This document shows, in pieces, positions 30,638-40,440 of a stretch of DNA of 64,000 bases. Source of the DNA: Symbiodinium natans (Eukaryota; Sar; Dinophyceae; Suessiales; Symbiodiniaceae); the NCBI GenBank assembly GCA_905221605.1, contig CAJNDS010002634.1, positions 1,821,077 through 1,885,076 on the forward strand, written 5' to 3'. The notes beneath the pieces were generated by a model. The model saw only the letters and a program-made list of their open reading frames with translations, was not told the DNA's origin and made no database searches. Made by a program: the position numbers and the translations under genes. Within the stretch, counting starts at the first letter, position 1; each line of letters starts with the position of its first letter.

Positions 30638-30998
30638 CTGATTTCAAGGGGCGGAGCTGAACTCTGAGCCGAGAGAGCGCGATCAACATGAACCCAAAAC
30701 ATCGAAGCCCTGAACCTCCAATCCAACACCCTGAAATCCCTTTCGGTTGAGGGTTTTAGGGTTCAGGGTGTAGGGTTTAGGGTTTAGGGTTGAGGGTTGT
30801 TGAGGGTTGAGGGTTTGGTGTAAGTTTCTTTGAGGACTGCCAGGCACTAGAATTCTCCCCCCCCTTAAGCCGCGGGCAGCGTCTCAGCATCGACCCTCCC
30901 CCCCCCCTCCCCTCTCTAACTCCCAAACCCTAAACCCTAAACCCCAAACCCCAAACCCCAAACCCCAAACCCTAACCCCCAAACCCTGAAACCCAAAG

Positions 30999-31060
30999 GT
31001 GAACCCATCCACCTCGCCGCCTTGCATGGACACGCGCAAGTGCTGGCGCTGCTGGCAAAG
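30999..31060 (+). CDS. Ankyrin-repeat gene, exon
   Basis: After CCCAAAG the frame reads EPIHLAALHGHAQVLALLAK, an almost perfect ankyrin core. The likely donor is GC (GCAGGG at 31061), a type accepted in dinoflagellates. The exact end is provisional; the frame remains open to a TGA at about 31102. Confidence 0.6.
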
Positions 31061-31439
31061 GCAGGGATGCTGTTAAGACTTTTCGGCGGCGTGGAAAGTT
31101 GAGGGCGTAGGGTTTAGGGTTTAGGGTTTAGGGGTTCCCTAAACTGCCCCCCCCCCCCCCCCCACCTCGAGCAAATTTCTGGACTGGGAAGTGGGGCCTT
31201 CTTCGGCACAGGGTTGGCAAGGGGATTGCACAACAAGAATAAGAAGCTCCTTGTTTATATAAGCAGGGTTCTACTTCTGTTTTTGGTGAGTGTGTATAAG
31301 GTCCTTTTTAATATTGGTGAGTGTAGATACCTGTCCTTTTGGGGGTACAAGAAATATGTACCCTACTTCATATGACTATATCCCCCTTGAAATTATTCTT
31401 TTATTTTTGCTTATATCAAACCCAAGAGGATATTAAACA

Positions 31440-31560
31440 TGTTACTTTTATTAAGGTTCTAAGGGGAGTATAGGGGAGCTCAGAGCCCCAAAAGGAGGAT
31501 GTTTGGGGGGCGGGGGGGGGGGGGTGGGGAGGGATGGGGATGAGGCAAAGATGTAGATGC
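31440..31560. other. AT-rich to G-rich transition, nothing recognised
   Basis: The stretch 31230-31450 is unusually AT-rich with TTATAT and TTATTTTTG motifs. It is followed by a G run at 31505-31523. I see no exon in it; by position it is intronic. Confidence 0.35.
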
Positions 31561-31775
31561 ACACCCTGAACCCTTGAATCCCTAGGCGAGATCCCCCTGT
31601 TCCGAAGAGCACACCTTTCACCTGCAGCCAGGGGGTTTTGGTCTGTGGCGTTGAGTGTATGGTTCTGGTTGGAGGATGTTGCTCGCAGGATGCTTGGTGC
31701 ATTGCAGGTGGATGCTAATTTTCCCTGACGCCCAAAGTAGACCCTGCTGCATGACTCCGGTCAAGTAGGAGCAGC

Positions 31776-31849
31776 CCTAAACCCTAAACCCTAAACCCTA
31801 AACCCTAAACCCTAAACCCTAAACCCTAAACCCTAAACCCTAAACCCTG
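31776..31849 (-). repeat. Interstitial (CCCTAAA)10 array
   Basis: About ten perfect units, located 26 bp upstream of an ankyrin exon. Confidence 0.95.
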
Positions 31850-31875
31850 CACCCAAATAGACCCTAAACCCACAG

Positions 31876-31926
31876 GTAGTCGGACCTTCGCGACCCCATG
31901 TTGGCAGCACCACGCCGCTCCACCAG
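31876..31926 (+). CDS. Ankyrin-repeat gene, exon (17 codons)
   Basis: Acceptor ACCCACAG, then VVGPSRPHVGSTTPLHQ, ending at a GC donor (GCCTGA). Joined in phase 0 to the exon at 32591 (AAFGGH...), it completes the ankyrin signature TTPLHQ-AAFGGH across the splice. That continuity is the best evidence for both exons. Confidence 0.65.
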
Positions 31927-32590
31927 GCCTGAAAAGCGTTCTCGGGTTTAGGGTTTAGGGTTTAGGGTTTAGGGTTTAGGGTTTAGGGTTTAGGGTTTAG
32001 GGTTTAGGGTTTAGGGTTAGGGTTAAGGTTTTAGGGTTTGGGGTTTCGGGTTCGGGTTAGCCCCACCCCAGACCCCCCAAGTGGTGCCGCGTTTCTGTGG
32101 TATGATGCGAAAAGCAAGAAGTATCAACAAAGCAGCCGGTGTCGAGATTTTAGGGTTGAGGGTTTGGGGTTTAGGGAACTTTGGGATCATGATCAACGCT
32201 GGCCAGAAGGTTCACGAAAGCACGCCCAATCCTTTAGGGTTTAGGGTTTAGGGTTTAGGGTTTAGGGTTTAGGGTTTAGGGTTTAGGGTGCATCAGGATC
32301 CGAAGAGTTCCCAGGCTCGACCTTTGCTCAAGTTCCTAAAGCTCCGGAATCCTCAGCCTACTCAACCCTGAACCCCTGCACCTTCCAGCCCCTACACTCT
32401 CAACCTCTGACCCTCTAAAGGATCCTAGTGTAGTACTTTTTTGGTGTAGTATGCTATAACCCCCACAATCTCAATCTCAAACAGGAACTATGTTGGAGCC
32501 TTCAGGGCAGTCCTATATCCCGGTTTAGGGTTGAGGGTTTAGGGTTTAGGGTTTAGGGTTTAGGGTTGTGGGCCTTCGGATGAACTGGAG
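31927..32590 (+). other. 664-bp GC-AG intron filled with TTTAGGG arrays
   Basis: Defined by ankyrin continuity on both sides. It contains a TTTAGGG array of about eleven units at 31945-32018, another of about eight at 32233-32289, and one of about five at 32535-32566. It shows that these arrays are intronic here, not telomeric. Confidence 0.6.
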
Positions 32591-32656
32591 GCTGCCTTTG
32601 GCGGCCACGCCGCAGCGATCCAAGCACTCGTGCAGTCTGGTGCCTCCGTCGACGAG
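32591..32656 (+). CDS. Ankyrin-repeat gene, exon (22 codons)
   Basis: Acceptor AACTGGAG, then AAFGGHAAAIQALVQ followed by SGASVDE, and a GT donor (GTTGGG) at 32657, phase 0 at both ends. It completes the repeat begun at 31876 and runs on into ADRREQRPIHH of the next exon, giving the consensus spacing GAsvDeadrreqrPIHhAA. Confidence 0.7.
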
Positions 32657-33057
32657 GTTGGGGGGAGTTTCGTGGGGGCAGAGGCTGTAGGGATGTAGGG
32701 TTTAGGGTTTAGGGTTTAGGGTTTAGGGGCTTTAAGGAGTTAGGGTTGAGGGGTGTGAGGGTGTTAAGAGTGCTCTGAGATTAGCGGGTTTTTGTTGAGG
32801 CCCTCGTTGGTTTTGCGGAGGTTGAGTGCAAAGATTGAGGGCAAAAGCTCCCACTCTGTGGGTGCAGGGATACTATTCTCTACTCATCTTGGGTTTCAAG
32901 CCGCCGTTGGATGAGTCAGCAAACTTCCATTGACTGGCTTAAGGGGCCAGAAGCGGTGGCTTGGAGGGCAGGTTGGTTCACACTTGTTACTTGTTCCAAT
33001 CTGAAAGCCCCAAGTGTGGCATTCCACGGAAAGTAGCGCCAAGAAAGTAGGCAACTG

Positions 33058-33153
33058 AGATGTTCCCCCCCCTATCCTAACAGTCCTGAACAGTTTAACA
33101 GGGGGTACGTTTATTCCTAGTAAGGACTGTTAGTACAAAGGGGGAACATCCCA
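33058..33153 (+). mobile_element. Short inverted-repeat element, family B, best-preserved copy
   Basis: Ends AGATGTTCCCCCCCTATCC and ACAAAGGGGGAACATCCC are complementary, with the subterminal pair AACAGTCCT / AGGACTGTT. About 95 bp, no coding capacity. It lies in the intron between the ankyrin exons at 32.6 and 33.2 kb. Confidence 0.75.
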
Positions 33154-33231
33154 GGCAGGCAGGCTGTAGCCCTAAACTCTAAACTCTAAACCCTAAACCC
33201 TAAGCCCTAAACCCTAAACATCTTCTGCGAG

Positions 33232-33315
33232 GCGGATCGCCGGGAGCAGCGCCCCATTCACCATGCCGCCCTTCGTGGCCACAGCGCCGCTTGCTTCTAC
33301 GCATTGGAGTTGTTT
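33232..33315 (+). CDS. Ankyrin-repeat gene, exon (28 codons)
   Basis: Acceptor CTTCTGCGAG, then ADRREQRPIHHAALRGHSAA followed by CFYALELF, phase 0 in. The PIHHAALRGHSAA core is a standard ankyrin repeat. The proposed donor is GC (GCAGGG at 33316), the same hexamer type as after the exon at 30999. Confidence 0.65.
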
Positions 33316-33409
33316 GCAGGGCTCGTCTTCTAGACTTGTAGAACTTAGGGTTTAGGGTTTAGGGTTTAGGGTTTAGGGATTATCCCAGCTCCCAAATCGC
33401 AACACTCAG

Positions 33410-33489
33410 AGCCACGCACGTCTGGGGTGTGAAGCTGGAAGGCCCACAGCTCCACTCCAACTCCCTGGCCAAAAGCGCCTTTTGCTACG
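33410..33489 (+). CDS. Possible exon before a GTAGGGTTTAG donor
   Basis: Open between an acceptor AACACTCAG and donor GTAGGGTTTAG. One frame reads ATHVWGVKLEGPQLHSNSLA, another is also open, and I cannot choose between them. No domain. Confidence 0.3.
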
Positions 33490-34059
33490 GTAGGGTTTAG
33501 GGTTGAGGGTTGAGGGTTTTGGGTTTGGGGGTTTAGGCTTCCCGTGGCTTAGGGAGCCGGTTGCAAGCCAAAATGGGTCCTCTGCCCCAGACCCTAAAGC
33601 TACCCTAACATTTCTTCGGGTTTCGGGTTTCGGGTTCAGGGTTTAGGGTCTGGGGTTTAGGGTTTAGGGTTTGGGGTTTGGGGTTTGGGGTTTAGGGTTT
33701 GGGTCGGCAGAGGAGGCGGGACCCAAGCATTCCACTTCCGGTTTCGTTCCTGAAGAGCAGAGCCATGCTCCTGAGCAGCTACAGCAACCCCAAATCCTTA
33801 AACCCTTAAAGCCCTAAACCCTAAAACCCTAAAACCCTAAAACCCCTAAGCCTTTCTTAGCCACTTCTGGATGAATAGGGCCAAACCCCAAACCCCAAAC
33901 CCCAAACCCCAAACCCCAAACCCTAAACCCTAAACCCTAAGAACCCTAAAACCATCCTAAACCCTAAAACCCGAAGCCATGAATTACCTAATATCCCCTA
34001 GAAACCCTATAATCCATAACCCAACTTACTAAACCATGAAGCCCGCACAGCTCAACTGA

Positions 34060-34260
34060 CCCCCACATTGTCATGAGGCGGCCTTGCGCAGACTCCTGGA
34101 GGCCGTTCTAGGGACATTGTGGCTCCGTTTGGTTTGGGGGCTGGCTTTGGTTTTAGGGTTTAGGGTTTAGGGTTTAGGGTTCAGGGTTTAGGGTTTAGGG
34201 TTTAGGGTTCAGGGTTCAGGGTTTAGGGTTTAGGGTCTAGGGTTTAGGGTTTCCTAAGTT
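34060..34260. repeat. TTTAGGG array with TTCAGGG variants; nearby possible exon
   Basis: The array at 34153-34250 mixes TTTAGGG with TTCAGGG and TCTAGGG. Just upstream (34063-34115) the + strand reads HCHEAALRRLLEAVLG, which could be another ankyrin piece, but the splice sites are unclear. Confidence 0.5.
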
Positions 34261-34537
34261 GGGGTACCCTTCAAGCCAAGGCGACTAAGTCCTAAACGAC
34301 GAAGCCCTAACCCCCCCCCCCAAACCCCACCCAAGCCCTTCAATGCTCAACCCTTTCGGTGGTGGGGGGGGTTTAGGGTTTAGAGTTTAGGGTTCAGAGT
34401 TTAGGGTTTAGGGTTTAGAGTTTAGGGTTTGGGTTCAATGGTTTAGAGTTTATACTGTAGGGTTTAGGGTTTAGGGTTTCCTAAACCCTAAACCCTAAAC
34501 CCTAAACCCTAAACCCTAAACCGTTTCGGTTTCATGC

Positions 34538-34640
34538 AGGCAGGCAGCAGTAGCAACATCCTGGATGCAAGCCGCTCGGACTCCGAAAGAGATCCACAGG
34601 AAATGGGGCCACAACTGCTTGCCCTGGACCCGAAGCCCTC
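34538..34640 (+). CDS. Possible exon, unknown product
   Basis: After TTTCATGCAG the frame reads AGSSSNILDASRSDSERD and stays open well beyond, to 35001. Only the first 30 codons look coding. The later part becomes Pro/Ser-rich and resembles random open sequence. No domain. Confidence 0.3.
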
Positions 34641-35165
34641 AACTCTTCATTACACTAAGCAAGAAGCCTGTTCCGTCAGAAAGTGTGAAGAAGATTCCAA
34701 ACATGTTCTGAAGCACGAACCTATATACCCCGCGATCGCGGATCTCATAAGCCCCCCAGGACCGTTGCACAGTTCATCTTCTCCCTTGTTTGTCAAGAAG
34801 AGAATTCTTCATGTTGCCATCTTTTTCGAATGGAGTTGTAAGGGACGACCGACCTGTTCTCGATTTTCACGCACACCCACGACATATCTACACAGAAAGC
34901 ACAGCATACCCAGTAAAAACCCAACCACCTGTTCTAGGCCATACTTTGGTTCTGAAGGGGGCTTAGGGCTGAGGTGTAAGGTTGGGGGCTCGGGCCCATG
35001 ATGCGATAATATGCTGGCATGGCAATCACTGTCACTTACAGTCGACTTTACCTAGTATGGTTTAGGGTTTAGGGTTTAGGGTTTAGGGTTTAGGGTTCAG
35101 GGTTCAGGGATTAGGGTTTAGGGTTTAGGGTTTCTTTATGACCCCAACCCCTCGCCATGCGCAGC

Positions 35166-35271
35166 AGCTTGGACAACATGTTCAGCTTCAGCCGACAGGG
35201 TTTTGGCCTGCTCTCTCTTCGCAAGGACGTCGTGCACCCCTCCACCATGCAGCTGAGGGCCTTCCACAGGA
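35166..35271 (+). CDS. Probable exon, unknown product
   Basis: After CCATGCGCAG the frame reads SLDNMFSFSRQGFGLLSLRK followed by DVVHPSTMQLRAFHR. It is an island with clear coding-like composition between TTTAGGG (before) and CCCTAAA (after). No domain is recognised. By strand and position it may continue the ankyrin gene. Confidence 0.4.
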
Positions 35272-36027
35272 GCCCTAAACCCCAAACCCTAAACCCTAAA
35301 CCCTAAACCCTGAACCCTGAACCCTAAACCCTAAACCCTAAACCCTAAACCCTACTCTTGTGCTGCCGGGCTCCGGACTTTCAAGGGCTTTGGGGTCTCA
35401 GGGGTTTGTCTCCTCACTTTATGTTACATGCGTGTACGAATGTGTACTTATGTAAGTGCAGTACAAGAAGATGTGTATTCTTTGATCGTTGTCGGCACTG
35501 ATTTTGGTTGTTGTCTCGCTGTTGTTGAATAAACCCTAAACCCTAAACCCTAAACCCTAAACCCTAAAAAAAAAACCCTGAAACGAATGTATTGCGGCCT
35601 CTGCAGCATTGGGGGAAGCATGGCTTGAAGGCGGGGAGGGGTCGACGAGATGGCTCGTGGCATGTGTGCTTCCCAGAGGGACAGGAATCTTTGGGAAGTA
35701 TTCCTGCACCAGGGTTTAGGGGTTTGGGGTTTAGGGTTTAGGGTTTAGGGTTTAGGGTTTAGGGTTTAGGGTTTAGGGTTTAGGGTTTAGGGACCCAGCA
35801 TCTCAACAGTGAGAATCGTGTTGTGTCCCTAAATCCCAGTGAGGGCCATAATGCTTGTTGAGCAGACGGTTGCTGATTCCGATGCTTCGGTCTCTCTTGG
35901 ACGGCACACGCCACGTTGGAAAGCTTTTAGACATAAAGCACCCCGCAAGCCGTACACCACCACAAAAATCTCAAAGCCCTAAATTCAACCCATCAACCCC
36001 CCCCAAACCCCCTAAAGCACTGCAAGA

Positions 36028-36117
36028 TCTCGGGATACTAGCAGTCCATAATCGGTATTATAGTAGGGGGCACGATAAAGCCCTATTCAGGACTGTGATT
36101 ATAAGGGGAAACCATCC
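36028..36117 (+). mobile_element. Short inverted-repeat element, family B, copy
   Basis: GGGATACTAGCAGTCCATAA at the left and CAGGACTGTGATTATAAGGGG at the right match the family B body (ATACTAGCAGTCCTTA / AAGGACTGTTAGTAC). The outer GATGTTCCCC end is missing or diverged. Confidence 0.55.
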
Positions 36118-36136
36118 TAAACCCTCAACCCTACAG

Positions 36137-36225
36137 GGATCCCTAAACCCTAAACCCTAAACCCTAAACCCTAAACCCTAAACCCTAAACCCTAAACCCT
36201 AAACCCTAAACCCTAAACCCTAAAC
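36137..36225 (-). repeat. Interstitial (CCCTAAA)12 array
   Basis: About twelve perfect units. Confidence 0.95.
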
Positions 36226-36359
36226 AGATCCTTAGTTGATCCACTGTTGCTGTGGCAAGCCGAGCCCGTGAGGACAGCGCCGAAGCCGACACAGTGCACC
36301 TTGCCCTGCGTAGGGCTTCTCGTTTTAGGGTTTAGGGCTTAGGGTTTGGGGCTTTAGGG

Positions 36360-36412
36360 TTTAGGGTTTAGGGTTTAGGGTTTAGGGTTTAGGGTTTAGG
36401 GTTTAGGGTTGT
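36360..36412 (+). repeat. Interstitial (TTTAGGG)n array
   Basis: About seven perfect units, opposite in orientation to the CCCTAAA array 140 bp upstream. An open segment between them (36240-36310) could be a small exon, but two frames compete. Confidence 0.9.
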
Positions 36413-37059
36413 GCCCATGAGGGGGGTGAACATGAAGGGCAGCCTCGTCCGACAGGACCTCGGGGGGGGTGAGTGAGCGAGAGAGAGGGAGGGAGAGAGA
36501 GTGTGTTGGGTCTAACAAGGTTCAGACTCCACACGCTATCCCGAGGGGCACCGCGCCTGGGCGCCTTTTAAGACGCCCAAGTCGTGGTGGGAAGTAAGTT
36601 GCGGCTCTTTGGTCTTTCCCGGTTTAGGGTTGAGGGTTGAGGGTTGAGGGTTTAGGGTCTAAGTCTTGCTTAAGGTTGAAGGGCAGAGGAGTCTTGGCAG
36701 AGGAGTCTTGGCAGACGAGGCACAACAAGTGGTACTCTCTATGCTCCAAAACCTACCTTTGACACAAATCGGCCCCAAAAACGCGCGAGCTCGCAGGCCG
36801 CAGGCTCGAACACCATCTAAGCCCTAACTCCCCAAGTCCTCGAAATATACCTTGTGATCTGATCCTAACCCCTAAGCCCAAAACCCTCAACCAGAGACAG
36901 AGCCGAGTGCACCATAAACTCTAAACCCTAAACCCGCCCGGAATCCCTGCAGAGTGGTTCGTCCAGCTATGCGGGCGCCAGAAAAAACCCGCAAGCTCAG
37001 GCTCGTCCCCTTCGCAGGTGCAACACCTCGGGCGGCGCTGGACTGAAGCGAGTGTAGTT

Positions 37060-37169
37060 CCCAGAGAGCCCAATACCCCCTTAATTCAGGAATATAGCTT
37101 AAATTATACAGGGATCCTTATTCTGATTTAAGGAATATTCCTTAATTAAGGTGTATTGGGCTGTTTGGG
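37060..37169 (+). mobile_element. MITE-like element, family A, copy 1
   Basis: Terminal inverted repeats CCCAGAGAGCCCAATACCCC / GGTGTATTGGGCTGTTTGGG surround an AT-rich body with GGGATCCTTATTCTGATT and the perfect palindrome TTAAGGAATATTCCTTAA. A second copy lies inverted at 44.41 kb. About 110 bp, no coding capacity. Confidence 0.85.
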
Positions 37170-37504
37170 TTCTGCCTAAGGGAACTAGGGATGACTTCCA
37201 TTGTAAATCCCTTGTGCGACCCTGTATGGAATCATAGAGAGCGGAATTCCCTACTAAGGACCAGTAAGTCAAGAGCTCAGGGAACTTTGCAAGTAGGTTT
37301 CGGGCTTCTCAACCAAGTTATAGGTAGAATGGCCTATGCTTCGGGTACTTACGTGTGGCGCAGGGTTGTTGCAGCTTTACACATATTTTCAGGGCTTTTG
37401 GGTCTTGCAGGGTCTTGTGGGTTCAGCCTTTCAGTACGCCTTTGTGGGGCGCAGGGGTTGTTGGGGGGGGGGGGGGGTTGCATGCGAGGATTCCACCGTA
37501 GACC

Positions 37505-37573
37505 GTAGGGTTTAGGGTTTAGGGTTTAGGGTTTAGGGTTTAGGTTTTAGGGTTTAGGGTTTAGGGTTTAGGG
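37505..37573 (+). repeat. Interstitial (TTTAGGG)n array
   Basis: About nine units with one TTTTAGG variant, 60-120 bp upstream of an ankyrin exon. Confidence 0.9.
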
Positions 37574-37646
37574 CCCTACCCCCTGACCCAAACCCCATGT
37601 AGACTCTAGACCCGAAGCCCGGTGGGCCAATGGGAAACTATCGCGA

Positions 37647-37690
37647 GGACCACAATGCCGCGGCGGTGGAGCTGCTACTGCAAGCCCGAG
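37647..37690 (+). CDS. Ankyrin-repeat gene, exon
   Basis: After the acceptor-like ATCGCGAG the frame reads DHNAAAVELLLQAR (NYRE just upstream is also open) and ends in phase 1 at a GT donor (GTGTCC). Spliced to 37958 it gives LLLQAR-G-DPLHCDEDGHTP, a complete ankyrin repeat boundary with matching phase. Confidence 0.6.
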
Positions 37691-37957
37691 GTGTCCCTTT
37701 TTTTCGTGGGGGGGAATAGTGGTTTTGGTTTAGGTTAGAGACTTTGGCACAAGAATGCAGCTTGATAGTCTTGCTGTCCTCGCTTTGGCGTGACAACCTC
37801 ACAGTGGGAGCACCCTGATCCCCCAACTAGGATGCCCAGTAGTGCCCTTATTTCCCTTTTTGGGGGCTCTAGGTTCCCCTATAAACCCCTTTCAGAAAAA
37901 AAGGGCACCCTTTTTAATCCTAGGTTACTGGGCAACCTAGCCAAGCTGGTGCTTCAG
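37691..37957 (+). other. 267-bp GT-AG intron containing a family E element
   Basis: Phase 1 on both sides. Most of its second half is the element at 37828-37945, which ends 12 bp before the acceptor GCTTCAG. No telomere array lies inside this intron. Confidence 0.6.
37828..37945 (+). mobile_element. Short repeated element, family E, copy 1
   Basis: Starts AGGATGCCCAGTAGTGCCC and ends CCTAGGTTACTGGGCAACCTAG. It shares CCTTTTT, GGTTCCCC, GGGCACCCTTTTTAAT and AGGTTACTGG with parts of 41.11-41.21 and 53.9-54.0 kb. The ends are weakly complementary. Confidence 0.45.
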
Positions 37958-38017
37958 GTGACCCTTTGCACTGTGATGAAGATGGCCACACCCCGGCAGA
38001 CCTGGCCATGGCTGCAG
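37958..38017 (+). CDS. Ankyrin-repeat gene, exon
   Basis: Acceptor GTGCTTCAG, then DPLHCDEDGHTPADLAMAAG, a textbook ankyrin start (DEDGHTPADLAxAAG). A likely GC donor (GCACCG) follows at 38018. If not spliced, the frame ends at a TGA at about 38030, which could be the C-terminus. Confidence 0.65.
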
Positions 38018-38523
38018 GCACCGATCTCTGAGCCTAGACAGGTCCTGAAACCTCCAAGCCATTTTGCTCAAGATCCAGGGTTTAGGGTTTAGGGTTTCGG
38101 GTTTAGGGTTTAGGGTGTAGGGTTTAGGGCAGTGCCTTAACACCATCAGCAGGAGGATGGAATGTTGGGTGTCCAAGGAACACAAGGCCCGGTCAGCTCA
38201 TCCGAGCAGGTCCGCCAAGCAGCCTACTCGCTGGCTCTCTCCATCCTCTCGTGGGTGCCTGATGTTGGCCACTGATTGTTGACTGCTTTCGCAAATCGGC
38301 ACCAACATCGAGCATCGGGTTCTACGCCCTCGAGCGTCCTGGTCGCCAACATCTTCGAGTTCGGATACCCTAAACCCTAAACCCTAAACCCTAAACCCTG
38401 AACCCTGAACCCTGAACCCTAAACCTGCAAGAAGCACGATTTTCGAAGGCGAGCTCCCCCGCTGGCAGAGGAGGGGCGCCATCTGCTACCTCAGCGCGGC
38501 GGTTCCCCATGGAACTTAACTTA

Positions 38524-38667
38524 CCTTGGGACCGACCGAAAGTTGGGGTCATATACCGTTTACTACTATAATTCCTATAAAGGTAGATCATATACCCTTT
38601 ACTACTATAATTCCTATAAAGGTAGATGAACCACAAACCCTTTCAGGGTTCATTTGGTCCCCAAGGT
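38524..38667 (+). mobile_element. Short inverted-repeat element, family D, copy 2
   Basis: Ends ACCTTGGGACCGACCGAAAG and CAGGGTTCATTTGGTCCCCAAGG are near-complementary. The interior unit ATCATATACC..TTTACTACTATAATTCC is tandemly duplicated (about 42 bp), unlike copy 1 at 29.74 kb. Confidence 0.65.
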
Positions 38668-38740
38668 AGGCTGCCCCTGGCATAGTTGAAATGGGCCACC
38701 TAGACTCCGAGATGTGGTGTGGTATTCTCTGGCAGCTGGG

Positions 38741-38806
38741 GGTTTAGGGTTTAGGGTTTAGGGTTTAGGGTTTAGGGTTTAGGGTTTAGGGTTTAGGGTT
38801 TAGGGC
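38741..38806 (+). repeat. Interstitial (TTTAGGG)9 array
   Basis: Nine perfect units. Confidence 0.95.
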
Positions 38807-38809
38807 TTC

Positions 38810-39330
38810 ACACCTACCAGGTGGCCAGGAGTCGCTTTTCTGGCCATCGGCGTTGACATGAAGGTGGGGGAAACTCCATACAAGATCATGAGGAAGTGGA
38901 GGAAGCCCCCGTGGCCACGATGAGGCTGCTCAGGTGCCCATGACTGTTGACTAGGGTTTAGGGTTTAGGTTTAGGGTTTAGGGTTTAGGGTTTAGGGTTT
39001 AGGGTGTAAGGCCGTCAACTGTACAGCTGCAGAGAAAGAGTGAGGTTTTGGCTGGTTCACAGCCCAGTGTGGCGCACTCATGTAAGTTACAAGGCCTCCT
39101 TACTCCAAGACCTATGTGGGCCAATCGCCAAGTTCCTGGCTCTTTGTAGAGTGTGAACAGCTCTGGCAACCAAGCTGCAAATGGGCATTGGAGTCGGCTG
39201 TAGGGGCTTGCAATCCCTTTTGCAGGGTGAGGAGCATCAGCTGTCCTGCTTCTTCGGCACCTTGCGGCACCGAGACCTGTGGGGCAGCAGCTGTTTGCCT
39301 GATCGCCCGCAAGTTGTCTCCTTATGTTTG
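38810..39330. other. Unique island, no supported gene
   Basis: A second TTTAGGG tract lies at 38954-39006. The rest has open frames on both strands (39112-39352) without domains. Confidence 0.35.
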
Positions 39331-39332
39331 TA

Positions 39333-39451
39333 CCCTAAACCCTAAACCCTAAACCCTAAACCCTAAACCCTAAACCCTAAACCCTAAACCCTAAACCCTA
39401 AACCCTAAACCCTAAACCCTAAACCCTAAACCCTAAACCCTAAACCCTAAA
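39333..39451 (-). repeat. Interstitial (CCCTAAA)17 array
   Basis: Seventeen perfect units, the second longest in the window. Confidence 0.97.
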
Positions 39452-40033
39452 CGCTACCTTCTGCCTCCAAGCTTAAAGAGGGCAACAGATCAAGGCCTAA
39501 GGCGCCCTTGACAGCAAATGGTTGCGTCAGGGCGCTGCAGAGAAGACAGCCGCATACCTCTGGATTTTCTGAGACCTTTGCGTGGACTCTGTGCATGCCA
39601 GCATTGAGAAAGCCCCAGATCTTGCGGCACACAAACCAGAAATCCCAACGCCCGCGCCCATCGATTCCTCGAGGCTCCTGCTTGCAACATCTTGCACAGG
39701 GGATCGCTAGGAAGGCCAGTGGTGCCCCCAACCCTAAACCCTAAACTCTAAACCCTATTACCCTTTCGGATTCTGGGGTTCCGTCGTGAAACGAACCAGC
39801 CGAGGACAAGGCGCCGTTACTATATAGGGTCTAGGATAAATATAGGGTTACCTTGATGTCACGTCCTGGCACAGTAATCTCAAATCAGCAAGGGGCTCAA
39901 CCGTCCATCTGGGTGCTTCCCAAATTAAGGGTACCCGTTCTCGAACCCCATCATACTCCAAAATGGGTATCCCTATGTTTTCAGAGACTTGAATCCTCAA
40001 AAAGCGTACATGCATGTTTTGGTTCCGCTGTGA

Positions 40034-40440
40034 CGTCTCAGTCCAACGGTCTGTGATTGCATTGCCGTCGCTCATAGCAAATGCAGCAAGTTGTCCACAT
40101 GGTCGTTTTTCTGCATCAAGCGCGCCGCGGCATGCATCTCTCAATCGTTATGAAAGCTGCCCTGGTACTTACCATATTCTCCTTGACATCCATGACAGCA
40201 AGGGTTTTTTTTCTGCGAGTCCCTGCTGGCTCCAGGAACGTTCCCTTGCTGCGCCAGTCGCGCTTCGCTCTGCCACAGCTTCAACGTATTGGATGCTTGT
40301 CAAGAAACATGCGTAGCTGGCCTCAGACTGCCACATCCCCACCACACGACGGGAAGTTTCGAGCTTCCTGCAACCGTTATAGCAGTTGGGTAACGAGGAA
40401 AGGTGGTTTGATAGCCTGCAGTACATGCACCAGGCGTGCG
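40034..40440. repeat. Segment duplicated at 63600-64000
   Basis: From TCCAACGGTCTGTGATTGC to CATGCACCAG..GTGCGC the sequence matches 63605-64000 with substitutions and several 1-bp indels. The indels break every reading frame differently in the two copies, so most of this segment is probably not protein coding, at least in one copy. It leads directly into the RCC1-like repeats. Confidence 0.85.

Noticed and set aside
32564-32590. TTTAG at 32563 as the acceptor of the ankyrin exon
   Set aside because: The downstream AG at 32590 restores the ankyrin sequence TTPLHQ-AAFGGH without extra residues, so it is the better acceptor.
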